This document shows, piece by piece, positions 32,226 to 41,865 of a stretch of 64,000 nt of DNA. Every line of letters begins with the position of its first letter. The stretch's first letter is position 1. The DNA is from Micromonospora rubida (GTDB lineage Bacteria > Actinomycetota > Actinomycetes > Mycobacteriales > Micromonosporaceae). Both the position numbers and the translations under genes were made by a program. The stretch lies in contig NZ_JAAALO010000007.1 of NCBI RefSeq assembly GCF_009908295.1, positions 186,001-250,000 of the forward strand, given 5' to 3'. The notes under the pieces were generated by a model. That model was not told the origin of the DNA and searched no databases. It saw only the letters and a list, made by a program, of their open reading frames with translations.

Positions 32226-34847
32226 ATGACATCTCGCGTCCCATCCGTACGTCCGGCACCGGGGCTTCGGCCCGCCCGGCGGCGTACCCTCGTCGGGCTG
32301 GTGCTCGCGCTCGTCGCGGCGCTGGCACCGACCGGCGGGTCGCCGGCCCAGGCGGCGCCGGTGCTGCTCTCGCAGGGCCGGCCGGCCACCGCCTCGTCCA
32401 CCGAGAACGCCGGCACCCCCGCGTCGGCTGCCGTCGACGGCAACACCGGCACCCGCTGGGCGAGCGCGTTCAGCGATCCCCAGTGGCTCCAGGTCGACCT
32501 GGGCACCCGCGCCACCATCAGCCAGGTGACCCTGGTCTGGGAGGGCGCCTACGCCCGGGCCTTCCAGATCCAGACCTCCGACGACGGCAGCGCGTGGACC
32601 ACCGTCGCGAGCACCACCACCGGCACCGGCGGCACCCAGAACCTGGCCGTCACCGGCGCCGGCCGGTACGTGCGGATGCACGGCACCGCCCGGGCCACCG
32701 GATACGGCTACTCGCTCTGGGAGTTCCAGGTGTACGGCGAGACCGGCGGCCCGACGCCCACCTGCGGCAGCGCCAACGCCGCGCAGGGTCGGCCGGCCAC
32801 CTCCTCGTCCACCGAGAACGCCGGCACCCCCGCGTCGGCTGCCGTCGACGGCAACACCGGCACCCGCTGGGCCAGTCTCGCGGCCGATCCCCAGTGGCTC
32901 CAGGTCGACCTCGGGTCCAGCCGGTCGATCTGCCGGGTCGTCCTGCGCTGGGAGGCCGCCCACGCCCGGGCGTTCCAGATCCAGACCTCGGCCGACGGCA
33001 GCGCGTGGAGCACCGCCTGGAGCACCACCACCGGCCCCGGCGGCGTCCAGTCCCTCGACCTCACCGCGACCGGCCGCTACCTGCGGATGTACGGCACCGC
33101 CCGGGCCACCGGATACGGTTACTCGCTCTGGGAGTTGGAGGTCAACGTGACCGGGGTCGACGTCCCGCCGGTCGAGCCGACCGACCCGCGCAACCCGAAC
33201 CTCGGCCCGAACACCTTCGTGTTCGACCCGAGCACGCCCACCGCCACCATCCAGAGCCGGCTGAACACGCTGTTCACCCAGCAGGAGACCAACCAGTTCG
33301 GCCCCCAGCGGTACGCGGTGCTGTTCAAGCCGGGCACCTACACCGCCGACGTCAACCTCGGCTTCTTCACCCAGGTCGCCGGCCTCGGCATGAGCCCCGA
33401 CGACGTCAACCTCAACGGCCACGTGCGGACCGAGGCGTTCTGGATGGGCGGCAACGCCACCCAGAACTTCTGGCGCTCGGCGGAGAACCTGTCGGTGACC
33501 CTGCCGGCGGGCACCAGCGTGGAACGCTGGGCGGTGTCGCAGGCGGCCCCCTACCGCCGGATGCACCTGCGCGGCGCGCAAAACCAGATCCAGCTCTGGA
33601 ACGGTGGCGACGGCTGGTCCAGCGGCGGGCTGATGGCCGACACGAAGATCGACGGCACGGTCGTCTCCGGTTCGCAGCAACAGTGGTACTCGCGCAACAG
33701 CGAGTTCGGCGCCTGGACCGGCTCGGTGTGGAACATGGTGTTCCAGGGCGTCACCGGCGCCCCGCCCCCGAACTTCCCCAACCCGTCGCACACCGTCATC
33801 GCACAGACCCCGCAGGTGCGGGAGAAGCCCTTCCTGTACGTCGACGGCACCGGCGAGTACCGGGTCTTCGTGCCGGCCCTGCGCGCCAACTCGGCGGGCA
33901 CCAGCTGGTACGGCAAGACCCCCGCAGGCTCGTCGCTGTCGCTCAGCGAGTTCTACGTCGTCCGCCCGGGCACCAGCGCGGCCACCATCAACGCGGCGCT
34001 CGCCCAGGGCCGGCACCTGCTGTTCACCCCCGGCGTGCACCACGTCAGCGAGCCGATCCAGATCAACCGCGCGAACACCGTCGTCCTCGGCCTCGGCCTG
34101 GCCACCATCCAGCCCGACAACGGCACGGCCGCCATGCGGGTCGCCGACGTGGACGGGGTGAAGGTGGCCGGCGTGATGTTCGAGGCCGGCGCGGTGAACT
34201 CGCCGGTGCTGATGGAGGTCGGCCCGGCCGGCTCGGCGGCCGGCCACGCCGCCAACCCGACCTCGCTGCACGACGTCTTCTTCCGCATCGGCGGGCCGGG
34301 CGTCGGCCGGGCCACCACCACGCTGACCGTGAACAGCGACAACGTCATCGGCGACCACATGTGGCTGTGGCGGGCCGACCACGGCGACGGGGTGGGCTGG
34401 GCGGCGAACACCGCCGACACCGGCCTGACCGTCAACGGCGACGACGTCACCATGTACGGGCTGTTCGTCGAGCACTACCAGAAGTACCAGACCGTCTGGA
34501 ACGGCAACGGCGGGCGGACCTACTTCTACCAGAACGAGCTGCCCTACGACCCGCCGAACCAGGGCGCCTGGATGAACGGCGCGGCCCGGGGGTACGCCGC
34601 GTACAAGGTGGCCGACGGGGTCACCAGCCACCAGGCGTGGGGGCTGGGCAGCTACTGCTACTTCAACGTCGACCCCTCGGTCGTCGCCGACCGGGCCATC
34701 GAGGCCCCCACCAACCCGAACGTCCGGTTCACCAACATGGTCACCGTGTCGCTCGGCGGGGTCGGCACCATCAATCGGGTGATCAACAATGCCGGCGGCA
34801 CGGCCAACGCCGGCAACCAGGTGGTCTACCTGACCACGAACCCGTAA
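32226..34847 (+). CDS. Secreted double-discoidin right-handed beta-helix protein (putative glucanase)
   Basis: This 873-aa protein starts at ATG 32226, with AGGCGAAG just upstream, and carries a signal peptide (LVGLVLALVAALAPTGGSPAQAA). Two discoidin/CBM32-like domains (about 45-170 and 180-305) are nearly identical in part. A long parallel beta-helix (about 325-873) follows, with motifs such as YAVLFKPGTY, INAALAQGRHLLFTPGVHHV and RTYFYQNELPYDPP. Similar proteins are often loosely annotated as adenylyl cyclase or F5/8C proteins. The fold and modules fit GH55- or GH87-type exo- or endo-glucanases, but I cannot place catalytic residues. Its LacI-operator promoter assigns it to the glycan regulon. 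Confidence 0.82.
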   Translation: MTSRVPSVRPAPGLRPARRRTLVGLVLALVAALAPTGGSPAQAAPVLLSQGRPATASSTENAGTPASAAVDGNTGTRWASAFSDPQWLQVDLGTRATISQVTLVWEGAYARAFQIQTSDDGSAWTTVASTTTGTGGTQNLAVTGAGRYVRMHGTARATGYGYSLWEFQVYGETGGPTPTCGSANAAQGRPATSSSTENAGTPASAAVDGNTGTRWASLAADPQWLQVDLGSSRSICRVVLRWEAAHARAFQIQTSADGSAWSTAWSTTTGPGGVQSLDLTATGRYLRMYGTARATGYGYSLWELEVNVTGVDVPPVEPTDPRNPNLGPNTFVFDPSTPTATIQSRLNTLFTQQETNQFGPQRYAVLFKPGTYTADVNLGFFTQVAGLGMSPDDVNLNGHVRTEAFWMGGNATQNFWRSAENLSVTLPAGTSVERWAVSQAAPYRRMHLRGAQNQIQLWNGGDGWSSGGLMADTKIDGTVVSGSQQQWYSRNSEFGAWTGSVWNMVFQGVTGAPPPNFPNPSHTVIAQTPQVREKPFLYVDGTGEYRVFVPALRANSAGTSWYGKTPAGSSLSLSEFYVVRPGTSAATINAALAQGRHLLFTPGVHHVSEPIQINRANTVVLGLGLATIQPDNGTAAMRVADVDGVKVAGVMFEAGAVNSPVLMEVGPAGSAAGHAANPTSLHDVFFRIGGPGVGRATTTLTVNSDNVIGDHMWLWRADHGDGVGWAANTADTGLTVNGDDVTMYGLFVEHYQKYQTVWNGNGGRTYFYQNELPYDPPNQGAWMNGAARGYAAYKVADGVTSHQAWGLGSYCYFNVDPSVVADRAIEAPTNPNVRFTNMVTVSLGGVGTINRVINNAGGTANAGNQVVYLTTNP
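32394..32872 (+). repeat. 68-bp exact repeat in the two discoidin modules
   Basis: Bases 32394-32461 and 32805-32872 are identical over 68 bp, offset by 411 bp, encoding the STENAGTPASAAVDGN region in both discoidin domains. Full synonymous identity indicates recent duplication or conversion. Confidence 0.85.
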
Positions 34848-34863
34848 CCCGGCCGAGGGCCAC

Positions 34864-34892
34864 GGGCCCGGTCGGCGTCGTCGGCCGGGCCC
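34864..34892. terminator. Hairpin between convergent beta-helix and M48 genes
   Basis: GGGCCCGG (34864-34871) pairs with CCGGGCCC (34885-34892) over 8 bp around a 13-nt loop. It lies 16 bp past the stop of the beta-helix gene and 17 bp before the M48 stop. Confidence 0.5.
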
Positions 34893-34909
34893 GCACCTCG
34901 GCGCGGCCG

Positions 34910-37612
34910 TCAGGCCCGGCTGCGGACGAAAATCTCCTCGCCCCACGACCCGTCGTCGTTGTCCTGGCGGATCACGAGCCGGTCGTCGGCGCATTGGTAC
35001 GAGCCGTTCGTGTCCTCGACGGTGGGCGTCACGTCCACCTCGCGGTCGTCGACGCGCAGCACCACGTCGCCGGTGTCGACGGAGTCGCGCTGGGTGTAGC
35101 GCCCGGCGTCCGCCGCCCAGCGGTAGGTCACCACTCCCCGGTGGACGCTGCGCACCGCGTGCCCGTTCAGCGTGCCCCCGGCGACGAAGAGGTCGTACAG
35201 TTCGGTCGCGCTGCCGTCGGCCCGGTACGCGGTGGCGAAGCCGGTGTCCGGCCCGCTGGTCAGGTCGAGGCTGGCGTCGCGGGTGAGGCCGGCCAGCGTG
35301 CCGAGCGGCGAGTCGGCCTCGACGAGGAGGTGGTAGCGGCCGTCGCTGAGCCGCCAGACCCCGAGCAGGCAGGGGTCCCGGCCGGCGGGTGCCGCCGGGG
35401 CCGGCCGTCCGCGGGCCACCGCGACCGCGCTGGCGGACGCGAGCAGCACGGCGACGGCGGCCACCACCCACCGCCGGTGCCGCCCGGCGGCGGCCAGCCC
35501 CGCCGCCACGGCCGCCCCGAGCGCGGCGGTGAGCGCCGCCGCAACCGGGGCGACGACGAGGGCGTGGGTGAGGGCGCGAACGGCGTCGATTCCGTCGGCG
35601 GCGGGGACGCAGCGGCCCGTGGCGTCGGCCGCACAGGACAGCACCGTGCCGGCGGCCAGGATGGCCGGGACCATCAGCAGCCCCGCCGTGAGGGCGGCGA
35701 GCAGGGCGTGCGGGAGCGACAGGCGTTGGGTGGACACCGCCGCGACGGCGACGGTCAGCTCGACGAACGTGACCGGCAGCAGGGTGTGGCTGTTGACCAG
35801 GAGCGCGGCGGTGGCCGTGGCGAGCCCGGGATCGCGTGCGGCGACGCCGGCGCCGAGGGGCACCAGCGGCAGCACCAGGGCGCCGACGGCCCCGCCGACG
35901 AGGCCCAGGCGCACCGCCCGCCCGTTGGCGTGGCGGGTGGCCAGGACCGGGAACAGCGCTGCGGCCAGCGGCAGGACGAGCAGGTACGGCGCCTGGGCGG
36001 CGACGATGCGGAAGAAGAAGCCGAGCAGGTCGAGCAGGGTCAGCGGGGTGAGGGTGTCCGGGTGGCCCTCGCGCGCGGCGACGAGGCGCCACATGCTGAG
36101 CTCGCCGTCGGTGGACCAGGCGTCCAGCACGAGCAGGGCCGCCACGTATCCGGCGCTGACCGCCATGGTGGCCAGCGCGGCGCCGGCCCAGGCCAGCCGG
36201 GTGCGGGACGCGTCCGACGGTGGGATGCGGAGCAGGTGCGCCCGCGCGCCGGCGGCCACCCACCGGCCGAGCAGGGCGCCGCCGGAGATCCACAGCAGAC
36301 CCAGGACCACCTCGACCCACCAGGCCCGCCGGTCGTCGGTGTACGCCGTGGACCAGGCCAGTCGGCGGCCGACCAGCAGGCCGCAGGCCAGCGCCGCGCC
36401 GAACACCGCGCCCGAGGCCGCCGGTGCGCCGGTGCGCCGCGCCCACCAGGCGGACCGCCACAGCGCGCCGGTGGTGACCAGCGCGAGCGGCACGGCGAGC
36501 AGCACGCCGGTGGCGAAGGCGCTGCCGGTCAACGGGTCCGGGCCGGGCAGCGTGTGCGGCAGGTTGGTCATCAGGTCCAGCAGCGGCGGCGCGGCGATGC
36601 CGGCGGCCAGCCCGGCGCCGAGCGCCTCCACCGGGCGGGCGGCGTACCGGCGCCCGGGACGGTCCAGGGCGTCCGCGCGGGCCCGGGCCAGTGGGTGGAA
36701 CCGGAAGGCGGCTCCCAGCCGGGCCCAGGGGCCGGCCCGCATGCGGTCGGTGGCGAGCAGCGCCCGGACGGCCGCGCTGTCGTCGCCGGTGAGCCGGGCG
36801 TCGGCGGCGAACTCCCGGGCCCGCAGCACCGACCACGCCGACACCTGCACGATCAGGGCGAACGCGGCCAGCCGCCAGGCGTCGTCGAACAGGTGCCGGG
36901 CGGGAACCGACCCGACGTAGTTGGCCGTGACCGGGACGAGCACGGCGAGTGGGAACGCCCACGCCTGGGCGATGGTCAGCCGGGTGAGGTGGACGTCGGC
37001 GTTGCGCACGTGGGCCAGCTCGTGCAGGACGACGGCTCGGAACAGGTGCGGCGCCGTGCGGTGGGCGTGCACCAGCCCCAGGTCCAGCCGGACGTACCGG
37101 ATGGGCCCCGCGCCGAAGGTGTTGCCGCTGATCCGCGCCGACCGGGACACCACGAACGTCGGCGGGCGGCGCAGCCCCGCCTCTCGGACCAGCCCGGCCA
37201 GGTCGGACCGCAGCGCCTCGGTGCCGGGGGTCCGGTCGAGGCGGCGCAGGCCGCGCAGCCGGCACTCGCACCAGGGCGCGGCGAGGTAGACGACGGCGGC
37301 CACCGCCGCGAGTACGGCCAGCCCGATGAGCATCTGCCGGAGCAGGTCCGCGTCCAGGGTGCCCAGGCAGCGCTGCACCGCCGCCACGGACTCCTCGTCC
37401 ACCGTCCCGGCGCGCATGTCGATCGGCGGCCCGACCCCGCTCAGGCACTCCGCGCGGGCGCGGGTGGCGTCGGCGTCGACGAGGACGGTCTGCCAGCCGA
37501 ACATGCTCGTGCCCACGACCGCCGTCACCGCGGCGACGAACCGGCCGAGGGTGGTGGAGGGCAGCGGCGGCGTCTCCTCGCCGGCCCCGCCGCCCTCAGT
37601 CGCCGTCGACAT
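34910..37612 (-). CDS. M48-family integral-membrane metallopeptidase
   Basis: This 900-aa protein has N-terminal membrane segments, then an M48 (HtpX/Ste24-like) peptidase region. The zinc motif is His197-Glu198-Leu-Ala-His201 in VVLHELAHVRNADVH, and the third ligand is probably Glu267 in AREFAADARLTGDD. About eight further membrane helices follow (300-690). The C-terminal 170 residues form a soluble beta-rich domain (LGVWRLSDGRYHLLVEADS). That is about three times the size of HtpX, so this is an enlarged actinobacterial variant. Its start overlaps the upstream gene by 17 bp, implying translational coupling. Its role may be membrane-protein turnover or peptide processing; the substrate is unknown. 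Confidence 0.85.
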   Translation of the reverse strand: MSTATEGGGAGEETPPLPSTTLGRFVAAVTAVVGTSMFGWQTVLVDADATRARAECLSGVGPPIDMRAGTVDEESVAAVQRCLGTLDADLLRQMLIGLAVLAAVAAVVYLAAPWCECRLRGLRRLDRTPGTEALRSDLAGLVREAGLRRPPTFVVSRSARISGNTFGAGPIRYVRLDLGLVHAHRTAPHLFRAVVLHELAHVRNADVHLTRLTIAQAWAFPLAVLVPVTANYVGSVPARHLFDDAWRLAAFALIVQVSAWSVLRAREFAADARLTGDDSAAVRALLATDRMRAGPWARLGAAFRFHPLARARADALDRPGRRYAARPVEALGAGLAAGIAAPPLLDLMTNLPHTLPGPDPLTGSAFATGVLLAVPLALVTTGALWRSAWWARRTGAPAASGAVFGAALACGLLVGRRLAWSTAYTDDRRAWWVEVVLGLLWISGGALLGRWVAAGARAHLLRIPPSDASRTRLAWAGAALATMAVSAGYVAALLVLDAWSTDGELSMWRLVAAREGHPDTLTPLTLLDLLGFFFRIVAAQAPYLLVLPLAAALFPVLATRHANGRAVRLGLVGGAVGALVLPLVPLGAGVAARDPGLATATAALLVNSHTLLPVTFVELTVAVAAVSTQRLSLPHALLAALTAGLLMVPAILAAGTVLSCAADATGRCVPAADGIDAVRALTHALVVAPVAAALTAALGAAVAAGLAAAGRHRRWVVAAVAVLLASASAVAVARGRPAPAAPAGRDPCLLGVWRLSDGRYHLLVEADSPLGTLAGLTRDASLDLTSGPDTGFATAYRADGSATELYDLFVAGGTLNGHAVRSVHRGVVTYRWAADAGRYTQRDSVDTGDVVLRVDDREVDVTPTVEDTNGSYQCADDRLVIRQDNDDGSWGEEIFVRSRA

Positions 37613-38147
37613 CCCCGGCGGGGTCGCCGAACCGCCGGGCGAACGCGTCCCGCACCGCGTCGCGCAGCACCGCGACCTGGTCCTCGGTCAGCTCCCAGCG
37701 CGGGTCCCGGGCGGCGGCGGTGACCGCCTCCTCGATGCGCAGCAGCTGGCCGGGCCCCAGCCGCACGGTGCCGGCCGGCGGCAGGCCGGCGGGGGACCGG
37801 CGGGCCCGCCACCGCCGGCCGAGGCCGCGCAGGCCGTCGCGGACCGCCTCCGTGGCCTGCTCCCGCACCCCGTCGCGCAGCGCCTCCACCCCGATACCGG
37901 TCAACACCAGCAGGTACGGCAGGAGCGGCTCGACGATCGCCTCGAAGCCCCCGCCGCCGGCCTCGCCGCCGCCCACCCGCACGAGCCGGGCCGGGTCGCG
38001 GCGCCAGTGGCCGGGGCGGCGCCGGTAGGCGGGGGCGAGGAACGCCAGCAGCGGCTCCTCGGCGGGGGCCACGGCCCGGACGGCCAGCCGGACCAGATCG
38101 TCCTCGATTTCGGCCGTCGGGGTGTGCGTGGACGTGGTCCGGGCCAT
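37596..38147 (-). CDS. Hypothetical protein coupled to the M48 peptidase
   Basis: I do not recognise this 183-aa protein. It is Arg- and acid-rich, with one moderately hydrophobic segment (AIVEPLLPYLLVLTGIGVEAL, about 88-108) and otherwise predicted helices. There is no signal peptide. The last 17 bp overlap the start of the M48 gene, so the two are co-translated and may form a complex. ATG 38147 has a purine-rich stretch (GGAGCAC) upstream. Confidence 0.7.
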   Translation of the reverse strand: MARTTSTHTPTAEIEDDLVRLAVRAVAPAEEPLLAFLAPAYRRRPGHWRRDPARLVRVGGGEAGGGGFEAIVEPLLPYLLVLTGIGVEALRDGVREQATEAVRDGLRGLGRRWRARRSPAGLPPAGTVRLGPGQLLRIEEAVTAAARDPRWELTEDQVAVLRDAVRDAFARRFGDPAGDVDGD

Positions 38148-38450
38148 CGTGCTCCTGCTCTCCCGTGGGTCTGCGCGGTCACCGTACGGGGGACGGCGGT
38201 AACTGACGGTCGGCTACCGGACAGTCGCGCCCGACCGACCGACCGACCGGTCGGTACCGGGACCGACCGTCGACCAATTCCGCGTGAGCCTCAGTCGCCG
38301 GGGCCGCCACTGGGCCGGGACGGCCCGCCCCGGAAATCGACTAGAGTCGCGGCCGAACAGGGCATCGGGACACGGGGCCGGCGGATCGGCTCCGGACCAC
38401 AGGGCGCGGTCGCACCCTGGGCGGTGGACGGACACACGGGCGGACGGTTG
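38148..38450. other. Divergent intergenic region with (GACC)n repeat
   Basis: About 300 bp between two divergent transcription units. It contains a short tetranucleotide repeat of GACC units (about 38232-38249) followed by its partial inverse. No confident promoter elements were seen. Confidence 0.5.
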
Positions 38451-39566
38451 ATGGGCATTCGGCTGCGCGGGCCGGCCGGGCGGCGGTGGGTGACGGCGGG
38501 GGCCGCGCTGGCCGCCGTGATCATCGTCGGTGCGGCCCCGGCGGCGGCGGGCCCGCCCACCGTGCTGTCGCCGGCCGCCGGAACCCCGGCGTGTCAGGTC
38601 CGCGACGGACGGTTGAACGAGATCTCCGGGATGGCCGCCACCGGCGACGGGTTCGTGGTGGTCAACGACGGCGCCGACGAGGAGGCCCGGCGTCGGATCT
38701 TCTTCCTCGACGCCGACTGCGCGGTGGTGCGGACGGTGCGCTACCCCTCGCGTCCCCGCGACACCGAGGACCTGGGCGTCGGCGCGGACGGCACGGTCTG
38801 GGTGGCCGACGTCGGCGACAACGACCGCTCCCGCCGGACGGTCGCCCTGTGGCGGCTGCGGCCCGGCGGGAAACGCCCGGTGCTGTACCGCCTGGCGTAT
38901 CCGGACGGTCCGCACGACGCGGAGGCCCTCCTGGTCGCCGGTGACGGGCGTCCGTTGATCGTGACCAAGCAGGGCGGCGGCGCCGGGCTGTACCGCCCGA
39001 CCGCCGCACTGCGGCCGGGCGCGACGGTGCCGCTGGCCCGGGTGGGGCAGGTGCGGCTGCCGTCCACCAGGACCCGCAACCCGTTCTTCTTCGTCGGTCG
39101 GTCGGTGGTCACCGGCGGAGCGACCGCGCCGGACGGGCGTCGGGTGGTCCTGCGCACCTATGCCGACGCGTTCGAGTTCGACGTGCCCGACGGCGACGTG
39201 GTCGCCGCCCTGACCACCGGCACGCCTCGGGTCGTCCCGCTGCCGGACGAGCCGCAGGGGGAGTCGGTCACCTACAGCCGTGACGGCCGGTCCCTGCTCA
39301 CCGTCTCCGAGACCGCAGGCCAGCCCCCCGGCACGCGGCCCACGATCCTGCGCTACGCGCTGGCCCCGGCGCCGGCGTCCACCCGGCCCCGGACCGACCC
39401 GGCGCCGGCCGCGCCCCGCAGCGCCGACGTCCCCGACCGTGCCGACCGTGCCGGTCGCGGCGGTGCCATGTCCGCGGCCGTGGGGGCGGCAGTCGCGGCG
39501 CTGGCCCTGCTCGTCCTGGGGATGGTGACGGCGAGGGGCGTGGGCCGCCAGGACAGGGGGAAGTGA
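38451..39566 (+). CDS. Secreted, C-terminally anchored propeller-like protein
   Basis: This 371-aa protein has a signal peptide (WVTAGAALAAVIIVGAAPAAA), a repeated beta-strand body (LNEISGMAATGDGFVVVND, DTEDLGVGADGTVWVADVGD, PHDAEALLVAG, EGESVTYS-like), a Pro/Arg-rich linker and a C-terminal helix (AAVGAAVAALALLVLGMVT) with a short basic tail. The body looks like a six-bladed propeller of the phytase- or SdiA-regulated-like type. Actinobacterial homologues are usually called hypothetical or esterase-like. It is probably held on the membrane facing outward. The ATG at 38451 is chosen because the signal peptide begins there. Confidence 0.7.
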   Translation: MGIRLRGPAGRRWVTAGAALAAVIIVGAAPAAAGPPTVLSPAAGTPACQVRDGRLNEISGMAATGDGFVVVNDGADEEARRRIFFLDADCAVVRTVRYPSRPRDTEDLGVGADGTVWVADVGDNDRSRRTVALWRLRPGGKRPVLYRLAYPDGPHDAEALLVAGDGRPLIVTKQGGGAGLYRPTAALRPGATVPLARVGQVRLPSTRTRNPFFFVGRSVVTGGATAPDGRRVVLRTYADAFEFDVPDGDVVAALTTGTPRVVPLPDEPQGESVTYSRDGRSLLTVSETAGQPPGTRPTILRYALAPAPASTRPRTDPAPAAPRSADVPDRADRAGRGGAMSAAVGAAVAALALLVLGMVTARGVGRQDRGK

Positions 39567-39633
39567 GGCCCTTCCGGTCCACAGCGGACCTTCGACGCGC
39601 GGACCGCGCCCGGCGATGCCCGCAGCCGTACGG

Positions 39634-40890
39634 TCAGGACATGCTGGCCCTCGGGGCGCCCGGGCCAGGGTCGATCCTGGTCGGGCCGCCGGCGGACGGG
39701 CGTACGTCGAAGTTGAAGATCTCGGTGGGCAGGTAGACCGTCGCGCAGGAGTTGGGGATGTCCACCACCCCGGAGAACCGGCCCTCGATCGGTGCCGCGC
39801 CGAGCAGGAGGTACGCCTGCTCGGGCTGGTAACCGAAGCGGGTCAGGTAGTCGATGGCGTGCAGGCACGCGCGTTGGTAGGCCAACTGCGAGTCGAGGTA
39901 CCGCTGCTCGCCGTCGAGGGTGACGGAGAGCCCGGAGAAGGCCAGCCACTGGCTGAACTGCGGTGGCGTGTTCCCCGGCAGGAAGATGGCGTTCTCGGCG
40001 ACGCCGTACGTCTGCATGCCGTTCTTGATCAGGTCGACGTGCAGGTCGATGAAGCCGCCCATCTCGATCGCACCGCAGAAGGTGATCTCCCCGTCGCCCT
40101 GGGAGAAGTGCAGGTCGCCCACGGACAGGTTCGCGCCGGGCACGTAGACCGGGTAGAAGACCCGGGTACCCGCGGTGAAGTTCTTGATGTCCTGGTTCCC
40201 GCCGTTCTCCCGGGGCGGGGCGGTACGCGCCGCCTCCGCCGCCACCCGGTCGAACTCGGCGCCGGTGAGCGTGCCGAGGATCGCGTCGTGCGGCTCGGGC
40301 GGCAGGGACAGGGGCGGCACCCGATCCGGGTCGGTGGCCCGCAGCGCGCCCTCGCGTCGGTTCCAGGTGGCCAGCATTCCGGCGGACGGGGCGGTGCCCA
40401 TCAGCCCGGGATGCGTGATCCCGGTGAACTCGACCCCGGGGATGTGCCGGGAGGTGGCCTGCCGTCCGGTGAAGTCCCAGACGGCCTTGTAGGCGTCGGG
40501 GAACTGCTCGGTGAGGAATCCGCCGCCGTTGCCGGTGGGGAACACGCCGGTGTATCCCCAGCCCTGGCCGGCCAGCGGTCCGGAGTCCTCCTGCGGGATG
40601 GGCCCGAGGTCGAGGATGTCGACGACGAGCAGGTCGCCGGGTTCGGCGCCCTGCACCGCGAAGGGGCCGCTGAGGGCGTGGACCCTGCTCAGCGGGGCGT
40701 CCCGGATGTCCTCGGCCGAGTCGTCGTTGTGGATCGCCCCGTCGAACCACTCCCGGCAGTCCACGCGGAACGACTGCCCGGGCCGGACGGTTGCCACGGG
40801 TGGGATGTCCGGGTGCCACCTGTTGTGGCCGATCTTCTCCTGGTCGGTGAACCGCCTGGCGGAGTCGAGCGGGAACAGCAGTTCGGGCAT
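39634..40890 (-). CDS. fmdA: Formamidase / acetamidase
   Basis: This 418-aa protein matches the FmdA/AmdA family over its full length: RWHPDIPPVATVRPGQ at the start, GAIHNDDSAEDI, VHALSGPFAVQGAEPGDLLVVDI, HPGLMGTAPS and FCGAIEMGGFIDLHVDLIKNGM. The enzyme hydrolyses formamide, or short aliphatic amides, to ammonia and the acid in the cytosol, as a nitrogen source. An fmdB-type zinc-ribbon gene lies 49 bp upstream on the same strand, the classical fmd arrangement. GAAAGG precedes the ATG. Confidence 0.93.
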   Translation of the reverse strand: MPELLFPLDSARRFTDQEKIGHNRWHPDIPPVATVRPGQSFRVDCREWFDGAIHNDDSAEDIRDAPLSRVHALSGPFAVQGAEPGDLLVVDILDLGPIPQEDSGPLAGQGWGYTGVFPTGNGGGFLTEQFPDAYKAVWDFTGRQATSRHIPGVEFTGITHPGLMGTAPSAGMLATWNRREGALRATDPDRVPPLSLPPEPHDAILGTLTGAEFDRVAAEAARTAPPRENGGNQDIKNFTAGTRVFYPVYVPGANLSVGDLHFSQGDGEITFCGAIEMGGFIDLHVDLIKNGMQTYGVAENAIFLPGNTPPQFSQWLAFSGLSVTLDGEQRYLDSQLAYQRACLHAIDYLTRFGYQPEQAYLLLGAAPIEGRFSGVVDIPNSCATVYLPTEIFNFDVRPSAGGPTRIDPGPGAPRASMS

Positions 40891-40939
40891 GTCGTTCTGC
40901 CTTTCGGTCGGGCTGGTGGAGCGGGCCGGTGTGGGCCGG

Positions 40940-41218
40940 TCACCAGCGGGGCAGGCGGGCGTGGGCCGGGTTCGACGACCGCCGGACGGGTTGCCGACCC
41001 GGGATGCGCGTCACGACCTCCGGCGTCTCCGCGCTGCGCTCCGCCCGGTCGATCGCGTGACGCAGGGGGGCCGGTGTGCGGGTGAGCCGGGGCGCCGAGA
41101 AGACCCGGGCGGCCGGGCGCCCGCACCGTGGGCAGCGCGCGGCGGCGCCGGCGGTGCCGATCGGCAGCGTGGTGTCGAAGCTGCCGTCTTGCTGGCACCG
41201 GTACTCGTACGTGGCCAT
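40940..41218 (-). CDS. FmdB-type zinc-ribbon protein
   Basis: This 92-aa protein begins MATYEYRCQQDG and has a zinc ribbon with Cys8 and the later CPRCGRP pair, as in FmdB. The fourth ligand position around residue 14 carries Phe/Asp rather than Cys, so the ribbon is atypical. FmdB was named as a putative regulator of formamidase expression. The C-terminal half is basic and poorly conserved. It is first in an operon with the formamidase gene. GGTGGAG lies just before the ATG at 41218. Confidence 0.82.
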   Translation of the reverse strand: MATYEYRCQQDGSFDTTLPIGTAGAAARCPRCGRPAARVFSAPRLTRTPAPLRHAIDRAERSAETPEVVTRIPGRQPVRRSSNPAHARLPRW

Positions 41219-41444
41219 CTCCACCGCCCCTCGCAGCGTCTCGCGGGCGGCGGTCGGCCTGCGGCTGGATCGCCCGCATGCCCATCCTCCGCCGGTTTCG
41301 CCCCCAAATGGCATGAAGCCACCAACGGGGGACTCTCGCGGGCGGGCGGCAGAAGGCGAGGCAGGGCTGAACGGGGCGGCGGTGACCCCGCCGCCCCGCC
41401 CACTGCCCGTGCCCGATCGCCGGGCGACATCCGGTGGCGAAACG

Positions 41445-41825
41445 CTACGGCGCGTCGACGACCTCGCGCCCGAGGGGCCAGAACGCGGCGGGTACGAGCT
41501 TGAAGTTCGCGATGCCGAACGGGATTCCGACGATCGTGACGCAGAGCGCGACGCCGGCGAGGACGTGGGACAGCGCCAGCCACCAGCCGGCCAGCACCAC
41601 CCAGAGGAGGTTGGCCAGGCCGGAGGGGGCGCCGGCGCCGGGCTTGGGCACGAGGGTGCGGCCGAAGGGCCACAGCGAGTAGCTGGCCAGGCGCAGTGCG
41701 GCGACCCCGAACGGGATCGTGACGACCAGGGCGAAGCAGATCAGCGCGGCGATGCCGTATCCGACGGCGAGGACGAGACCGCCGCCGAAGACCAGCCACA
41801 ACACGTTGAGCAGAAAGCGGATCAC
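41445..41825 (-). CDS. YccF-domain membrane protein
   Basis: This 126-aa protein consists of two YccF repeats: FLLNVLWLVFGGG...TIPFGVAALRLASYSLWPFGRT and LANLLWVVLAGWW...TIVGIPFGIANFKLVPAAFWPLG. This is the full family pattern with about four membrane helices. Its function is unknown. The start is taken as GTG 41825 because homology begins there; GGAGG lies very close upstream, so the exact start is uncertain. Confidence 0.85.
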   Translation of the reverse strand: MIRFLLNVLWLVFGGGLVLAVGYGIAALICFALVVTIPFGVAALRLASYSLWPFGRTLVPKPGAGAPSGLANLLWVVLAGWWLALSHVLAGVALCVTIVGIPFGIANFKLVPAAFWPLGREVVDAP

Positions 41826-41865
41826 CCCTCCAGCATGACTGCCGTCCGCAATCGGCGCGATTGCG

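Noticed and set aside
32208..37448. Long open frames of about 1700 codons on both strands across 32-37 kb
   Set aside because: Their products are Arg/Gly/Pro-rich shadows of the beta-helix, M48 and discoidin genes and show no motif.
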